Below are positions 27,241 to 36,488 of a stretch of 64,000 nt of DNA, piece by piece. Under the pieces are notes generated by a model, which ran no database searches, was not told the origin of the DNA, and was given only the letters and a program-made list of their open reading frames with translations. Both the position numbers and the translations under genes were made by a program. The stretch comes from Sphingomonas sp. PP-CE-1G-424 (GTDB lineage: Bacteria; Pseudomonadota; Alphaproteobacteria; Sphingomonadales; Sphingomonadaceae). Numbering within the stretch: position 1 is the stretch's first letter; the number at the start of each line of letters is the position of its first letter. The stretch lies in NCBI RefSeq assembly GCF_004341085.1, contig NZ_SLXW01000002.1:434001-498000 (forward strand), given 5' to 3'.

Positions 27241-30200
27241 ATGACGATCGTTTCTGCGGACGCAACGAACTGTCTCACGCGTCGGTCACGGCTGAACCTG
27301 CTCGCGTCCACCGCGATCCTGATCGCGGCGGCCGTTCCGACGCTGGCGTCGGCCCAGGAGCGACCGACGAGCGTCGACGTGATGGCGTATGGCAGCACGC
27401 TCAACCCCGCCGATCTGGTCACCCAGCCGAGCATCGTCATTAGCGCTCCGGGTACGCCGACCACCGCACAGGACGTCGCGGGTGGCGTGAACGGTGTCGG
27501 CCAGATGACGATCGATGCGGGCGGTGGCGGCCTCGGAATCTGTACCGGGTCGCTGATCAACCCGCGCACGGTCATCTTCGCCGCGCATTGCGTCAACGAG
27601 AACGGCGCCGGCACCGGTGCGCAGGATCCGTGGCAATATGGATCGCAGGGCGGCGGCATCCCGATCGCGTTCGGGTTCGCGCAGAACAACCGCCCCGCGG
27701 TGATCGACTGGTTCCTGCCGACCACCGCGACCGGCGCGGTCAATGCTCAGCAGTACAAGACCAACACCGCCAACTTCCTGTATAACGTCAATCAGGTCGT
27801 CTATAATGCCGACTCGCTGAAGCTCGGCCTGTCGCAGAACTTCATCCAGGGTGACGTCGCGATCGCGACGCTCGATACGCCCGCCGCCAACGTGCCGACC
27901 TGGGCGCTGTTGCTGTCCGCGCTGCCGGCACCCGCGACGATCGGCGCGACCACCGGCACCGGCTATCACGTGACGATCACCGGCTATGGTCGCAGCGGGC
28001 AGGGTGGCACGCTGGTCGGCGATACCAACGGCATCGACTACCGCCGCCGCATCGCCGAGAACACGATCGGCATCCTCGGCTCGTTCGACGATCGCGATGC
28101 GTTCCTGTTCGGATCGACCAGCGGCCTGCCGCAGAATCTCTACCAGCTCGATTTCGACGATCCCCGCCGTGGCACCGCTGCAGCCAGCCCCTATGATTTC
28201 AACCTGTTCAAGGACGACGCGCTGCCCAACGAGGGTACGACCGCGGGCGGCGATTCGGGCGGTCCGCTGATCCTCGATCGCACCTTCGCCAAGCAGGTCG
28301 TGATCGGCGTCCTGTCGGGCGGTAACCGGTTCTATGGCGCGCAGCCGTTCGGTGCCTATGGCACGGCGAGCTTTTACCAGCCCCTCTATCTGTTCTCGGA
28401 TTATATCACCGCGAACAATCCGTATCGCTATGCGCAGACCAGGGCGGGCGACGGTCAGTGGACCGACGCATCGCACTGGGTGACCGCGCTCGACCCGAAC
28501 TACCAGATCATCGTCGACGGCAAGCTGGTCAACGGCGTGCCGACCAGCACCGGCGCGGGTATCGCCGGCGATGGCAGCAAGTTCGGCCAGGTATGTTTCC
28601 AGACCGATTGCGTCGACGTGAAGACGGGCGTCCAGACGGTCGACGGCGTTCCGGTGACGACGACCGCCGCCTCGCCGGCAGTCGTGACCAAGGTCGCGAC
28701 GGGCGGTGTCGCCGCGGCCGGCATGATGCTGGAAACCGTGGCGCAGGGCGGCAAAGCCGACGCGTCGCTGCTGGCCAGCGCGGAGAACGTCGCGCAGGCC
28801 GGTAAGGACGTGACGGCGCTCGCGGTGCTGTCGCCGACGCTCGCCAACGGCCTGCCGGGCGCGACCAACTTCGTCCCCAACAACATTGATCCCGATCGCA
28901 CCACGCAGCGTAGCGCACGCTATTACGACGTCACGCTGGCGGCGGCGGGCACCACCACGCTCGCATCGTCGGTCACGGTCGACAAGTTCACCGTCGCGGG
29001 CAGCATGGCCAAGCTGGCGGTGACGTCGGCCGGGTCGCTGACCAGCCTGATGACGATCAATCAGGTCACCGGCACGGTGCAGAACGACGGCGTGATCTCT
29101 ACGCAGGGCGACTATTTTATGCTCGCCGGACTGCTGACCGGATCGGGGCGGATCAACACGCCGTTCTTCACCAGCGTCTCGGGCATGATCGCGCCCGGCA
29201 CGATGGGGACGATCGGGACGCTGACCGTCGCAGGCAACGGCATCCTCGCTTCGGGCACCAACCTGCTCGTCGATCTCGGCGCCAACGGCACGTCGGACAA
29301 GCTTGCCTTCGTGGCGACGACGTTCAACGCCAGTGGCGCGGCGACCAACGGGATCGTCAATCTCGGCGGCAGCGTCGGGTTCGCGCCCGTCGCAGGGCAG
29401 ACCATTCGATCGAACGATATCTACACGATCGTGACCGCGCAGGGCGGGGTCAGCGGGGCGTTCAATGCGGCGACGCCGCTCAGCGCGATCCTGACGCCTA
29501 CCTATGTTTACAGCGCCAATGCGGTGCAGGTGCGGATTGCTGCGGGGCAATATAGCAATGTCGTTGCCGCGACGCCGATCCAGACAGCGTATGCCGGGCT
29601 GCTCGATCGCAACCGGTCAAACTATGCGGCGCTGAGCGGGCTGTACGGCACGCTCGATCTGCAGACCGCAGCGACGATCCGCTCGACGCTGGAGGGGCTC
29701 GCGCCCCGCGCGGAAACGCTGAAGTCGAGCCTCGGCGTGGCCTCGGTCGACACGATGTCGCGGTTCTACCGCGATCGCATCGCGCAGATCGATACGCGCC
29801 ACGGGCTCGGGGGTACGCTCGCGCTGATCGGCAAGCCGTTCCAGGTGGCCTCGCTGATGGCGAGCGACCTGCCGGGCGGACAGGACATGATGAGCGACAC
29901 CGGCGGCCCGGTCGTCCAGTCGGGCAAGCTTCCCGATGACATGGGTGGCTTCATCGCGGGCGGCTATATCGACGGCCGCAGCCGCTCGATGCCGACTGCG
30001 GTCCCGTTTGGCGGGCATGACAAGTTCGACGGTTATTTCATCGCCGGCGGTCTGGAGAAGCAGGCCGGCGAGGGCGCGGTGATCGGCCTGTCGGTCTCGT
30101 ACACCGACACCGACGGCACCACCGGCGGGATCGCGCAGCGGGCCAAGGGCGCGCTGTACCAGGGGACGGTCTACGGCAAGCTGGAGACCGCGTCGGGGAT

Positions 30201-30777
30201 TATCCTCGACACGCAACTCAGCGCGGGCGCGTTCGTCGCGAAGACCGATCGCACCGTCGGCTTCGTCGGCACCAGCTACCGGTTGCGCAGCACCGACAAT
30301 GCGCTGACGCTGGTCGGCGAAGTCGGCCTCGGCAAGGCGTTCGACCTGTCGATGCTGAAGGTCGGCCCGCGCGTGTCTATCCGGGCCAGCCATATCGGCT
30401 TCGGCAAGTCGATCGAGACTGGCCGCCCGAACGGGAGCGGCCCGGCGTTGTACGTCGACCGCGACAGCTTCGACAGCGTGCAGGGGCGTGCCGGGCTGTT
30501 CCTAAGCGGCGGCGCGTCGCTCAAGCCGTACGTCGCAGCCAATTACGTCCACGACTTCAACTCGACGCCGGGTGTGTTCGGCGCGAACTTCGTCGGCGGG
30601 ATCGGTCCGAACGCGCTGTTCGCGCTTGCCGGTCAGGACAAGAACTGGGGTGAAGTCAGCGGCGGCCTGACGCTGGTCGGCGACCGAGTCGACGTCTCGA
30701 TCGGCGCCGATACCACGATCGAGCGCAGCGACGTGTCGAACCAGACCTACAAGGGATCGATCAGCATCCGCTTCTGA
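27241..30777 (+). CDS. Autotransporter with trypsin-like (S1) serine protease passenger
   Basis: A 1178-residue type Va secreted protein. It has a long signal peptide (RRSRLNLLASTAILIAAAVP, to about residue 39), then an S1 protease domain with His in VIFAAHC (about 116), Asp in GDVAIATL (about 205) and Ser in GGDSGGPL (about 339). A beta-helical stalk follows with an autotransporter-associated repeat (SGMIAPGTMGTIGTLTVAGN). The C-terminal beta-barrel (about 900-1178) ends in KGSISIRF. It is likely an outer-membrane-anchored or released protease. The start at 27241 is preferred over an upstream in-frame ATG at 27193 because it gives a normal signal peptide. Confidence 0.9.
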   Translation: MTIVSADATNCLTRRSRLNLLASTAILIAAAVPTLASAQERPTSVDVMAYGSTLNPADLVTQPSIVISAPGTPTTAQDVAGGVNGVGQMTIDAGGGGLGICTGSLINPRTVIFAAHCVNENGAGTGAQDPWQYGSQGGGIPIAFGFAQNNRPAVIDWFLPTTATGAVNAQQYKTNTANFLYNVNQVVYNADSLKLGLSQNFIQGDVAIATLDTPAANVPTWALLLSALPAPATIGATTGTGYHVTITGYGRSGQGGTLVGDTNGIDYRRRIAENTIGILGSFDDRDAFLFGSTSGLPQNLYQLDFDDPRRGTAAASPYDFNLFKDDALPNEGTTAGGDSGGPLILDRTFAKQVVIGVLSGGNRFYGAQPFGAYGTASFYQPLYLFSDYITANNPYRYAQTRAGDGQWTDASHWVTALDPNYQIIVDGKLVNGVPTSTGAGIAGDGSKFGQVCFQTDCVDVKTGVQTVDGVPVTTTAASPAVVTKVATGGVAAAGMMLETVAQGGKADASLLASAENVAQAGKDVTALAVLSPTLANGLPGATNFVPNNIDPDRTTQRSARYYDVTLAAAGTTTLASSVTVDKFTVAGSMAKLAVTSAGSLTSLMTINQVTGTVQNDGVISTQGDYFMLAGLLTGSGRINTPFFTSVSGMIAPGTMGTIGTLTVAGNGILASGTNLLVDLGANGTSDKLAFVATTFNASGAATNGIVNLGGSVGFAPVAGQTIRSNDIYTIVTAQGGVSGAFNAATPLSAILTPTYVYSANAVQVRIAAGQYSNVVAATPIQTAYAGLLDRNRSNYAALSGLYGTLDLQTAATIRSTLEGLAPRAETLKSSLGVASVDTMSRFYRDRIAQIDTRHGLGGTLALIGKPFQVASLMASDLPGGQDMMSDTGGPVVQSGKLPDDMGGFIAGGYIDGRSRSMPTAVPFGGHDKFDGYFIAGGLEKQAGEGAVIGLSVSYTDTDGTTGGIAQRAKGALYQGTVYGKLETASGIILDTQLSAGAFVAKTDRTVGFVGTSYRLRSTDNALTLVGEVGLGKAFDLSMLKVGPRVSIRASHIGFGKSIETGRPNGSGPALYVDRDSFDSVQGRAGLFLSGGASLKPYVAANYVHDFNSTPGVFGANFVGGIGPNALFALAGQDKNWGEVSGGLTLVGDRVDVSIGADTTIERSDVSNQTYKGSISIRF

Positions 30778-30813
30778 CAGGGTACCTCGATTTGGCGATA
30801 GCGCCGATCCGGC

Positions 30814-30846
30814 AAGGGCCGTCCGCTTAGCGGATGGCCCTTTTCG
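30814..30846 (+). terminator. Rho-independent terminator after autotransporter gene
   Basis: AGGGCCGTCCGC and GCGGATGGCCCT pair around a TTA loop (one mismatch), followed by TTTTCG. It lies about 40 bases past the autotransporter stop. Confidence 0.75.
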
Positions 30847-31287
30847 TTGTGCGTTCCGATCCGAAGTGACATCCCGACTCGGGCGATACGTTCGGCATCT
30901 TTCGTCCGACCATCAATGCGGCCGCGTATTGTTGCCTGATGAAAGGATGATACTGATATTGGATAGTTCTTTCAGAACTAACAAATATTATGGTTTATTC
31001 GCGGGATAGCCATTGCTGGGCTGCCTAAAATCCCAACTATGCTTGATCGATGTCTTGGAATTATCAGGCTTGTTTTGAGATGTTGATCAATTACTATGAC
31101 AAAGATAAGGTTTGGCGTGTCCGCTTCATTAACTCGCGTCCTATAATGTCGTGATCGACCGTCCTCGGCATTGCCGATCGGCACGGGGCGATGCTGAGCA
31201 AGTCCTGCGAGGGGAAGTGGCGGCTAAACGAGCGAAGGGTGCCGGTCCGGCACTCCTGACATAGGCAAGCGAATAGGGGGAAGTCCG
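30847..31287. other. AT-rich intergenic region with a perfect 6-bp hairpin
   Basis: About 440 bases without a convincing gene. From about 30940 to 31145 it is clearly richer in A and T than the rest of the window. It contains the inverted repeat AGTTCT-TTC-AGAACT at 30965-30979. The only open frames have no family resemblance and poor codon use. It probably carries the promoter for the 53-residue protein and could be a remnant of foreign DNA. Confidence 0.45.
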
Positions 31288-31449
31288 ATGCGAAGCGCAG
31301 ATCAAGCTATCGAACGCCTGACGGCTATCAGCCGCCTTATCAACGAGTCGCGCGACATCGCCGACTCGGAGCAGGAATTCATGCTCGGCGCGAAGCTGGA
31401 CGATTGCCTGCTGTGCGCGGAGGAACGGATCGCCACGCTCGCGGCGTAA
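31288..31449 (+). CDS. Small hypothetical protein (53 residues)
   Basis: A short gene with an excellent ribosome-binding site (AGGGGGAAG, 7 bases before ATG) and high third-position GC. The product is soluble and helical, with the stretches MRSADQAIERLTAISRL and AKLDDCLLCAEERIATLAA. A C-x2-C motif sits near residue 41. I do not recognise the family. It lies upstream of marR with an 80-base gap and may be a separate unit. Confidence 0.65.
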   Translation: MRSADQAIERLTAISRLINESRDIADSEQEFMLGAKLDDCLLCAEERIATLAA

Positions 31450-31509
31450 GTCTGCGGTACGTCGGGGCCCGACGTCCTCGAGCGCAGTTCGCAATTGACT
31501 GCCGCGGCA

Positions 31510-31529
31510 ATGGTTGTCATGGCAACCAT
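31510..31529. promoter_or_regulatory. MarR operator candidate abutting the marR start codon
   Basis: ATGGTTGTCATGGCAACCAT is a near-perfect 20-base palindrome (9 of 10 pairs), the size and symmetry usual for MarR dimers. It ends at the base before the ATG of the MarR gene (31530). No Shine-Dalgarno sequence is visible there, so the message may be leaderless or start within the operator. Binding would repress marR and the efflux genes together. Confidence 0.7.
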
Positions 31530-32003
31530 ATGGACTTTTTCACGCCCGCGGAATTCGGCCCGGAATGCTCGCTCGGCTATCTGTCGCGGCGCGTCCACCA
31601 GATCGGACAGAGTTTGATCGAACCGATCTTCGTCGACGAAGGCGTGTCCGGAACGCAGTGGTCTGCGCTCATGTCGCTTCTCGCCGGACGATCGTCGACC
31701 TGCGCGGATCTTGCGCGCGACCTGTCCTACGACAAGGGCGCCAGCACCCGGCTCGTCGATACGATGGAGCAGCGCGGATGGGTGACGCGGTCGCGCGCGA
31801 ACGACGACCGGCGCGTGCTCAATCTCGAACTGACTCCCGACGGCGAAGCGATCGCGATCCGGTGTCGCGACCGGATCGTCGCCTATTGGAACGTCCTGCT
31901 CGCCCAGGGTTGGGCAGCGGACGAGATCGACACCTTGATCGGCCTCCTGCAGAAACTCCGCACGACGCTGGACGATGCTCTTACGGAGGGCCGCCGGCCA
32001 TGA
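31530..32003 (+). CDS. MarR-family transcriptional regulator
   Basis: A 157-residue winged-helix dimeric repressor. The recognition region is SSTCADLARDLSYDKGASTR followed by LVDTMEQRGWVTRSRANDDR, with the wing residues D-D-R-R typical of MarR. It is the first gene of an efflux operon: its TGA overlaps the ATG of the outer-membrane factor gene (ATGA). It likely represses the operon through the palindrome that abuts its start and is released by a hydrophobic or phenolic drug-like ligand. Ligand unknown. Confidence 0.9.
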   Translation: MDFFTPAEFGPECSLGYLSRRVHQIGQSLIEPIFVDEGVSGTQWSALMSLLAGRSSTCADLARDLSYDKGASTRLVDTMEQRGWVTRSRANDDRRVLNLELTPDGEAIAIRCRDRIVAYWNVLLAQGWAADEIDTLIGLLQKLRTTLDDALTEGRRP

Positions 32004-33412
32004 CCGCTCGACACCGGATTTTTGCGACCACGCTGCTGACGGGGATGCTCGCGGGATGCGCGGCGCCTGCATCCGAGACCGTCGTGGCGCCAATCGCACC
32101 CTCGACGCTCGGTCTGTCCGTCGAGCCGGCGCCGTTCGTTGCGACGGACTGGTGGCGCGGGTTCGGCGATCCGCAGCTCGATCGCCTGGTGCACGATGCG
32201 GTGGCGGGCAATCCTACGCTCGACGCCGCGCTGGCGCGGGTCACGCAGGCGCAGGCGGTGCTGTCGACCAACCGCGCGGACAACGGCCCCGAGGTGGCGT
32301 TCGACGCGCAGGAGCAATATGCGCGGCTGAGTGGACGATACACCATTCCGCCGCCCTACGCTGGAACGACCCAGTTCGTCGGGACGGTCGCGGCGAACCT
32401 CAGCTGGAACCTCGATCTGTTCGGGCGTCAGAAGGCGGCGATCGCTGGTGCGCGTGCGTCGGTACGCGCCGCTGCGCTCGACGTCGCGGCGGCGCGGTTG
32501 GCGCTGTCGGGGGCGGTGGTGCAGACCTATATCGATCTCGAACGCGCCGAAGCGCAGGCGGCGATCGCGCAGCGGACGATCGCGACGCGGCAGAATACGC
32601 TGCGGTTGGTCAATGTGCGGATCCGCAACAAGCTCGGCAGCAAGCTCGATGCGCAGGCGGCGACGACGTTGCTGGCGCAGGCGCAGCAGGCGTTGCTGCG
32701 TGCGCAGGCGGCGCAGGTGCTGGCAAAGAACGCGCTGGCGGCGCTCGCCGGGCGCGGTGTCGATTACCCCGCGACGATCGGGGCGACGGCATTGAAGCTC
32801 GATGCGGTCCTGCCGTTGCCGAGGACGGTGCCGGCGGATCTGCTCGCACGGCGCGCCGACATCGCTGCCGCTCAGGCGCGGATCGACGCGGCGTCTGCGG
32901 GGCGTCAGGTCGCGCGGCGGGCCTTTTATCCGAACGTGAACCTGGCTGCGATGGCGGGGTTCCAGGCGGTCGGGCTCGGCAATCTGGTGTCGTTCGGTGC
33001 CGGGACGGTGGGCGCCGGTCCGGCGATCCATCTGCCGATCTTCGACAATGGTCGGCTGAAGGCGGGACTGGCGGGGGCGACCGCGGCGCTCGATCTGGCG
33101 ACCGCGGATTACAACGATCGCGTGATCGGGGCGGTGCGCGAAGCCGCCGATGCGGTCGCGCGGATCGGCGCGCTGGAGGCCGACCGTGCACGCCAACGCG
33201 AGGTGGTGCGCGGCTATGCCGAGACCGGGCGGCTTAACGCGATCCGCGTCTCCAGCGGGCTCGATAATCGGCTCGACCTCGTCGACAACGATGTGCGCCT
33301 GCTCGTCGCGGAACAAGCCGATGCCGACCTCGCCGCGAATTCGGCGCAACAGCGTGTGCAACTCGTGCTGGCCTTGGGGGGCGGTTTCGATTTTCAGGAA
33401 GTGACACGATGA
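32000..33412 (+). CDS. NodT-family outer-membrane efflux lipoprotein
   Basis: A 470-residue outer-membrane factor of TolC/NodT type. The signal peptide ends in a lipobox LLTGMLAGC (Cys about residue 20). Duplicate OMF repeats are seen: DWWRGFGDPQLDRLVHDAV, WNLDLFGRQKAAIAGARAS and PADLLARRADIAAAQARIDA. A GGAGGG site precedes the ATG at 32000; the frame is open far upstream without support. It forms the exit duct for the EmrAB pump encoded downstream, coupled by an ATGA overlap. Confidence 0.92.
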   Translation: MTARHRIFATTLLTGMLAGCAAPASETVVAPIAPSTLGLSVEPAPFVATDWWRGFGDPQLDRLVHDAVAGNPTLDAALARVTQAQAVLSTNRADNGPEVAFDAQEQYARLSGRYTIPPPYAGTTQFVGTVAANLSWNLDLFGRQKAAIAGARASVRAAALDVAAARLALSGAVVQTYIDLERAEAQAAIAQRTIATRQNTLRLVNVRIRNKLGSKLDAQAATTLLAQAQQALLRAQAAQVLAKNALAALAGRGVDYPATIGATALKLDAVLPLPRTVPADLLARRADIAAAQARIDAASAGRQVARRAFYPNVNLAAMAGFQAVGLGNLVSFGAGTVGAGPAIHLPIFDNGRLKAGLAGATAALDLATADYNDRVIGAVREAADAVARIGALEADRARQREVVRGYAETGRLNAIRVSSGLDNRLDLVDNDVRLLVAEQADADLAANSAQQRVQLVLALGGGFDFQEVTR

Positions 33413-34572
33413 CCGATACCGAAACGCACGCGGCTGCGGCTGCTCCTGCCGGCAATCCGCGGGGGCGCAAGCTCGGGCTGACGATCCTCGGCATCATCGT
33501 GCTGGTCGGCGTGATCGTGTGGGCGGTGTTCCACTTCCTGCTCGCGGCGCCCGAGCAGGAAACCGACGATGCGTATGTCGCGGGCGATGTCGTCTCGATC
33601 ACCGCGCGCGATCCGGGGCAGGTGACCGCGATCCACGCCGACAACACGCAAATGGTGAAGGCGGGGCAGCCGCTGATCGATCTCGACGCAGCGACTGCCG
33701 ATGTCGGGCTGGCATCCGCCGAAGCGGAGCTCGCGCGGGCGGTGCGTGCGACCCGGTCGGATTTCTCGAAGGTCAATGAAACCGGGGCAGCGGTGGTCCA
33801 GGCCGAAGCCGAACTGGCGCGCGCGCGGAACGACTTGGTGCGGCGTCGGGGGGCTGCCGCAGAAGGCGCGATCTCGGGTGAGGAATTGAGCCACGCCGCC
33901 GATCAGGTGAAGGTGGCGGCGGCGACACTGCAACTCGCGCACAGCCAGCAGGTGCAATCGCGCAGCGGCGTCGCGGGCACCACCGTGTCGACCAACCCCG
34001 CCGTGATGGCATCGATCGCGGCGTATCGACGCGCGGCGATCACGCGGAGCCACATGCATGTCGTCGCGCCGATCGACGGCGTCGTCGCGCAGCGGACCGT
34101 GCAGCTCGGACAGCAGGTGTCGGCGGGAATGCCGCTGATGGCTGTGGTGCCGCTCGACCGCGTGTGGGTCGATGCGAACTTCCGCGAGACGCAGTTGCGC
34201 GATCTGCGGATCGGCCAGCCGGCGACCGTGACCGCGGATATGTATGGCGATGACCTGGTCTATCACGGGCACGTCGTCGGGCTTGGCGCGGGCAGCGGCA
34301 ACGCGTTCGCGCTGCTGCCGCCGCAGAACGCCAGCGGAAACTGGATCAAGATCACCCAGCGCGTGCCGGTCCGCATCGCGCTCGACAAGGGCGAGCTGCG
34401 GCGCAATCCACTGCGGGTCGGGCTGTCGGTGAACGCGACGGTATCGACCGCGGACACGTCGGGGACGATGGTCGGGCGGCCGGCGGCGGCTGCCTACAAG
34501 GGGTTGGCGACGGGCGGGGGCGACCCCGCGGTCGAGGCGAAGATCCGGCAGATCATTGCGGCTAACCGGTGA
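33409..34572 (+). CDS. EmrA/HlyD-family membrane-fusion protein
   Basis: A 387-residue periplasmic adaptor. It has a single N-terminal membrane anchor (LGLTILGIIVLVGVIVWAVF, about 24-43), the biotinyl-lipoyl start TDDAYVAGDVVSITARDPGQ, an alpha-helical hairpin and the second lipoyl half HMHVVAPIDGVVAQRTVQLG. The DDAYV and NFRETQL motifs are diagnostic of EmrA adaptors working with DHA2 transporters. Its ATG overlaps the outer-membrane factor stop. A repeat block of 277 bases separates it from the transporter gene. Confidence 0.92.
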   Translation: MTDTETHAAAAAPAGNPRGRKLGLTILGIIVLVGVIVWAVFHFLLAAPEQETDDAYVAGDVVSITARDPGQVTAIHADNTQMVKAGQPLIDLDAATADVGLASAEAELARAVRATRSDFSKVNETGAAVVQAEAELARARNDLVRRRGAAAEGAISGEELSHAADQVKVAAATLQLAHSQQVQSRSGVAGTTVSTNPAVMASIAAYRRAAITRSHMHVVAPIDGVVAQRTVQLGQQVSAGMPLMAVVPLDRVWVDANFRETQLRDLRIGQPATVTADMYGDDLVYHGHVVGLGAGSGNAFALLPPQNASGNWIKITQRVPVRIALDKGELRRNPLRVGLSVNATVSTADTSGTMVGRPAAAAYKGLATGGGDPAVEAKIRQIIAANR

Positions 34573-34618
34573 TGTTGGGGCGTTTGTTTCGCAGCATAGA
34601 TCATGTCCTCCTTGTTCT

Positions 34619-34661
34619 CCCGCGAAGGCGGGAGCCCAGTCTGGACTCCCGCCTTCGCGGG
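34619..34661. repeat. Intergenic inverted repeat, family B
   Basis: Perfect 16-bp arms CCCGCGAAGGCGGGAG (34619-34634) and its complement (34646-34661) with an 11-base loop. A related, less perfect copy lies at 53789-53866. It sits inside the efflux operon between adaptor and pump genes. Confidence 0.85.
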
Positions 34662-34700
34662 GAAACAGGGGGCTTGCGGGGAGCCCATTTACATTTTGCA

Positions 34701-34804
34701 CCACCCCGGCGGAGGCCGGGGCCCAATTGGAGAGGTGGTCGTAACGGACCACCGTCCACCATTAGCAACGTTCCCCAATTGGGCCCCGGCCTTCGCCGGG
34801 GTGG
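34701..34804. repeat. Intergenic inverted repeat, family A (copy 1)
   Basis: Thirty-base arms (34701-34730 and 34775-34804) match at 29 of 30 positions. The arm core is CCACCCCGGCGGAGGCCGGG. The 44-base centre holds its own stem, GGTGGTC with GACCACC. The same family occurs at 43502-43593, 53644-53754 and 63300-63408, so it is a dispersed palindromic element. Confidence 0.9.
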
Positions 34805-34849
34805 TTGTAGTACGGCGTTTCGGTCTCAATCGCAGCAGAGCGCCGCATA

Positions 34850-36394
34850 ATGGCCGCCCCCTCGGGCCCCGGTCCCGCGCCCCTCGTCGGTGGCTCGCTC
34901 GCCCTCACCGCGTTCGCGCTAGCGCTGGGAACGTTCATGCAGGTGCTCGACACCACCATCGCCAACGTGTCGCTGCCGACGATCGCCGGCAACCTCGGCG
35001 TCTCGAGCGACAATTCCACCTGGATCGTCACCGCGTTTGCGGTGGCTAACGGCGTCGCGGTGCCATTGACCGGGTGGCTGATGGGCCGGTTCGGCGTGGT
35101 GCGGACGTTCTGCGTCTCGGTGTTCCTGTTCACGATCGCGTCGTTCCTGTGCGGGATCGCGTGGGACCTGCCGTCGCTGATCGGCTTCCGCATCCTCCAG
35201 GGCGCGGTGTCCGGGCCGATGATCCCCGGTAGCCAGGCCCTGCTGATCGCGATCTTCCCGGCGCACAAGCGATCCACCGCGCTCGGCATCTGGTCGATGA
35301 CGACGCTGGTCGCGCCGATCATGGGGCCGATCCTCGGCGGCTATATCTCCGACAATTATCACTGGAGCTGGATTTTCCTGATCAACGTGCCGTTCGGGAT
35401 GTTCTGCGCGTTCGTGTGCTGGAACAAGCTCGGCAAGCGCGACACGCCGACGCGCAAACTGCCGATCGACCAGGTCGGGCTGATCATGCTGGTGGTGTGG
35501 GTCGGCGCGTTGCAGATCGTGCTCGATCTCGGCAAGAACGACGACTGGTTCGCCTCGGAGCGCATCGTGATCGCCGCGCTCGTCGCCGCGATCGGGTTCG
35601 TCGGCTGGCTGATCTGGGAACTGACCGACGCCAATCCGGCGGTGAACCTGACCCTGTTCAAGAGCCGCAATTTCGCGATTGGGACGATCGCGTTCTGCCT
35701 CGGTTACGCGGTGTTCTTCGCCAACACGCTGCTGCTGCCGCTCTGGTTGCAGACCCAGCTCGGCTATACCGCGACCTGGGCGGGGCTGGTCGCGGCGCCG
35801 TCGGGCGCGGTCGCGGTGATCCTGACGCCGTTCGTCGCGCGGCTGAGCGGCAAGATCGACGCGCGCATCCTGGCGACGGTCGCGTTCGCGTCGTTCGGCT
35901 ATTCCTATTACCTGCGCTCGGGCTACACGACCTATGCGAGCTTCTACGATCTGATGCTGCCGATGCTGGTGCAGGGGATCGCGATGAGCACGTTCTTCCT
36001 CGCGATGCTGACGATCTCGTTCGACCGAATCCCGGCCGAGCGGCTGCCGTCGGCGACCGGCATCTCGAACTTCGCGCGGATTACCGCGGGCAGCTTCGCC
36101 GCGTCGCTGATCACGACCGCGTGGGATCGCCGCGAGACGCTGCATCAGTCGCATTTGTCCGAAGCGGTCGGGTCGGGATCGCCCTATCAGTTGGCGCGGG
36201 GTGCGCTCACGCGGATGGGGCTGACCGATGTCCAGGCTGCAGGGGCGATCACGCGGCAGATGGTTGGGCAGGCGTATCTGCTGGCGTCGACCGACATCTT
36301 CCGCGTTTCGGCATGGCTGTGCGTGGCGCTGATTGCGATCGTCTGGTTCACGCGCCGACCGACTCCGCAGGAAGGGCCGATCGCGGCGGACTGA
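34850..36394 (+). CDS. EmrB-type MFS transporter (DHA2 family)
   Basis: A 514-residue drug:proton antiporter with about 14 transmembrane segments. Family motifs are clear: FMQVLDTTIANVSLPTIAGN (motif D1), GWLMGRFGVVRTFC (motif A) and FRILQGAVSGPMIPGSQALL (motif B/C region). With the adaptor and outer-membrane factor it makes a tripartite EmrAB-TolC-like pump for hydrophobic toxicants. The ATG at 34850 has only a weak ribosome-binding site and is separated from emrA by two inverted repeats, so its translation may be lower or separately controlled. Confidence 0.92.
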   Translation: MAAPSGPGPAPLVGGSLALTAFALALGTFMQVLDTTIANVSLPTIAGNLGVSSDNSTWIVTAFAVANGVAVPLTGWLMGRFGVVRTFCVSVFLFTIASFLCGIAWDLPSLIGFRILQGAVSGPMIPGSQALLIAIFPAHKRSTALGIWSMTTLVAPIMGPILGGYISDNYHWSWIFLINVPFGMFCAFVCWNKLGKRDTPTRKLPIDQVGLIMLVVWVGALQIVLDLGKNDDWFASERIVIAALVAAIGFVGWLIWELTDANPAVNLTLFKSRNFAIGTIAFCLGYAVFFANTLLLPLWLQTQLGYTATWAGLVAAPSGAVAVILTPFVARLSGKIDARILATVAFASFGYSYYLRSGYTTYASFYDLMLPMLVQGIAMSTFFLAMLTISFDRIPAERLPSATGISNFARITAGSFAASLITTAWDRRETLHQSHLSEAVGSGSPYQLARGALTRMGLTDVQAAGAITRQMVGQAYLLASTDIFRVSAWLCVALIAIVWFTRRPTPQEGPIAAD

Positions 36395-36488
36395 CGAACG
36401 ATATTAAGCATGATCGAAACACAATCGAAACGAGTGTGTCCTATAAGACAGTTACGACTTCTGAAACGCCTGTGGGGGGCCAAACCAA

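Noticed and set aside
27286..29550. A 754-codon open frame on the minus strand opposite the autotransporter
   Set aside because: Mirror frame of a GC-rich gene; composition dominated by Arg, Asp, Gly and Val with no recognisable motif.
30978..31184. 68-codon open frame on the minus strand in the AT-rich gap
   Set aside because: No ribosome-binding site, unusual composition for this genome and no family resemblance.
34600..34810. Possible CRISPR array in the repeat-rich emrA-emrB gap
   Set aside because: The repeats are inverted, not direct, with no regular spacers and no cas genes; they recur singly elsewhere.
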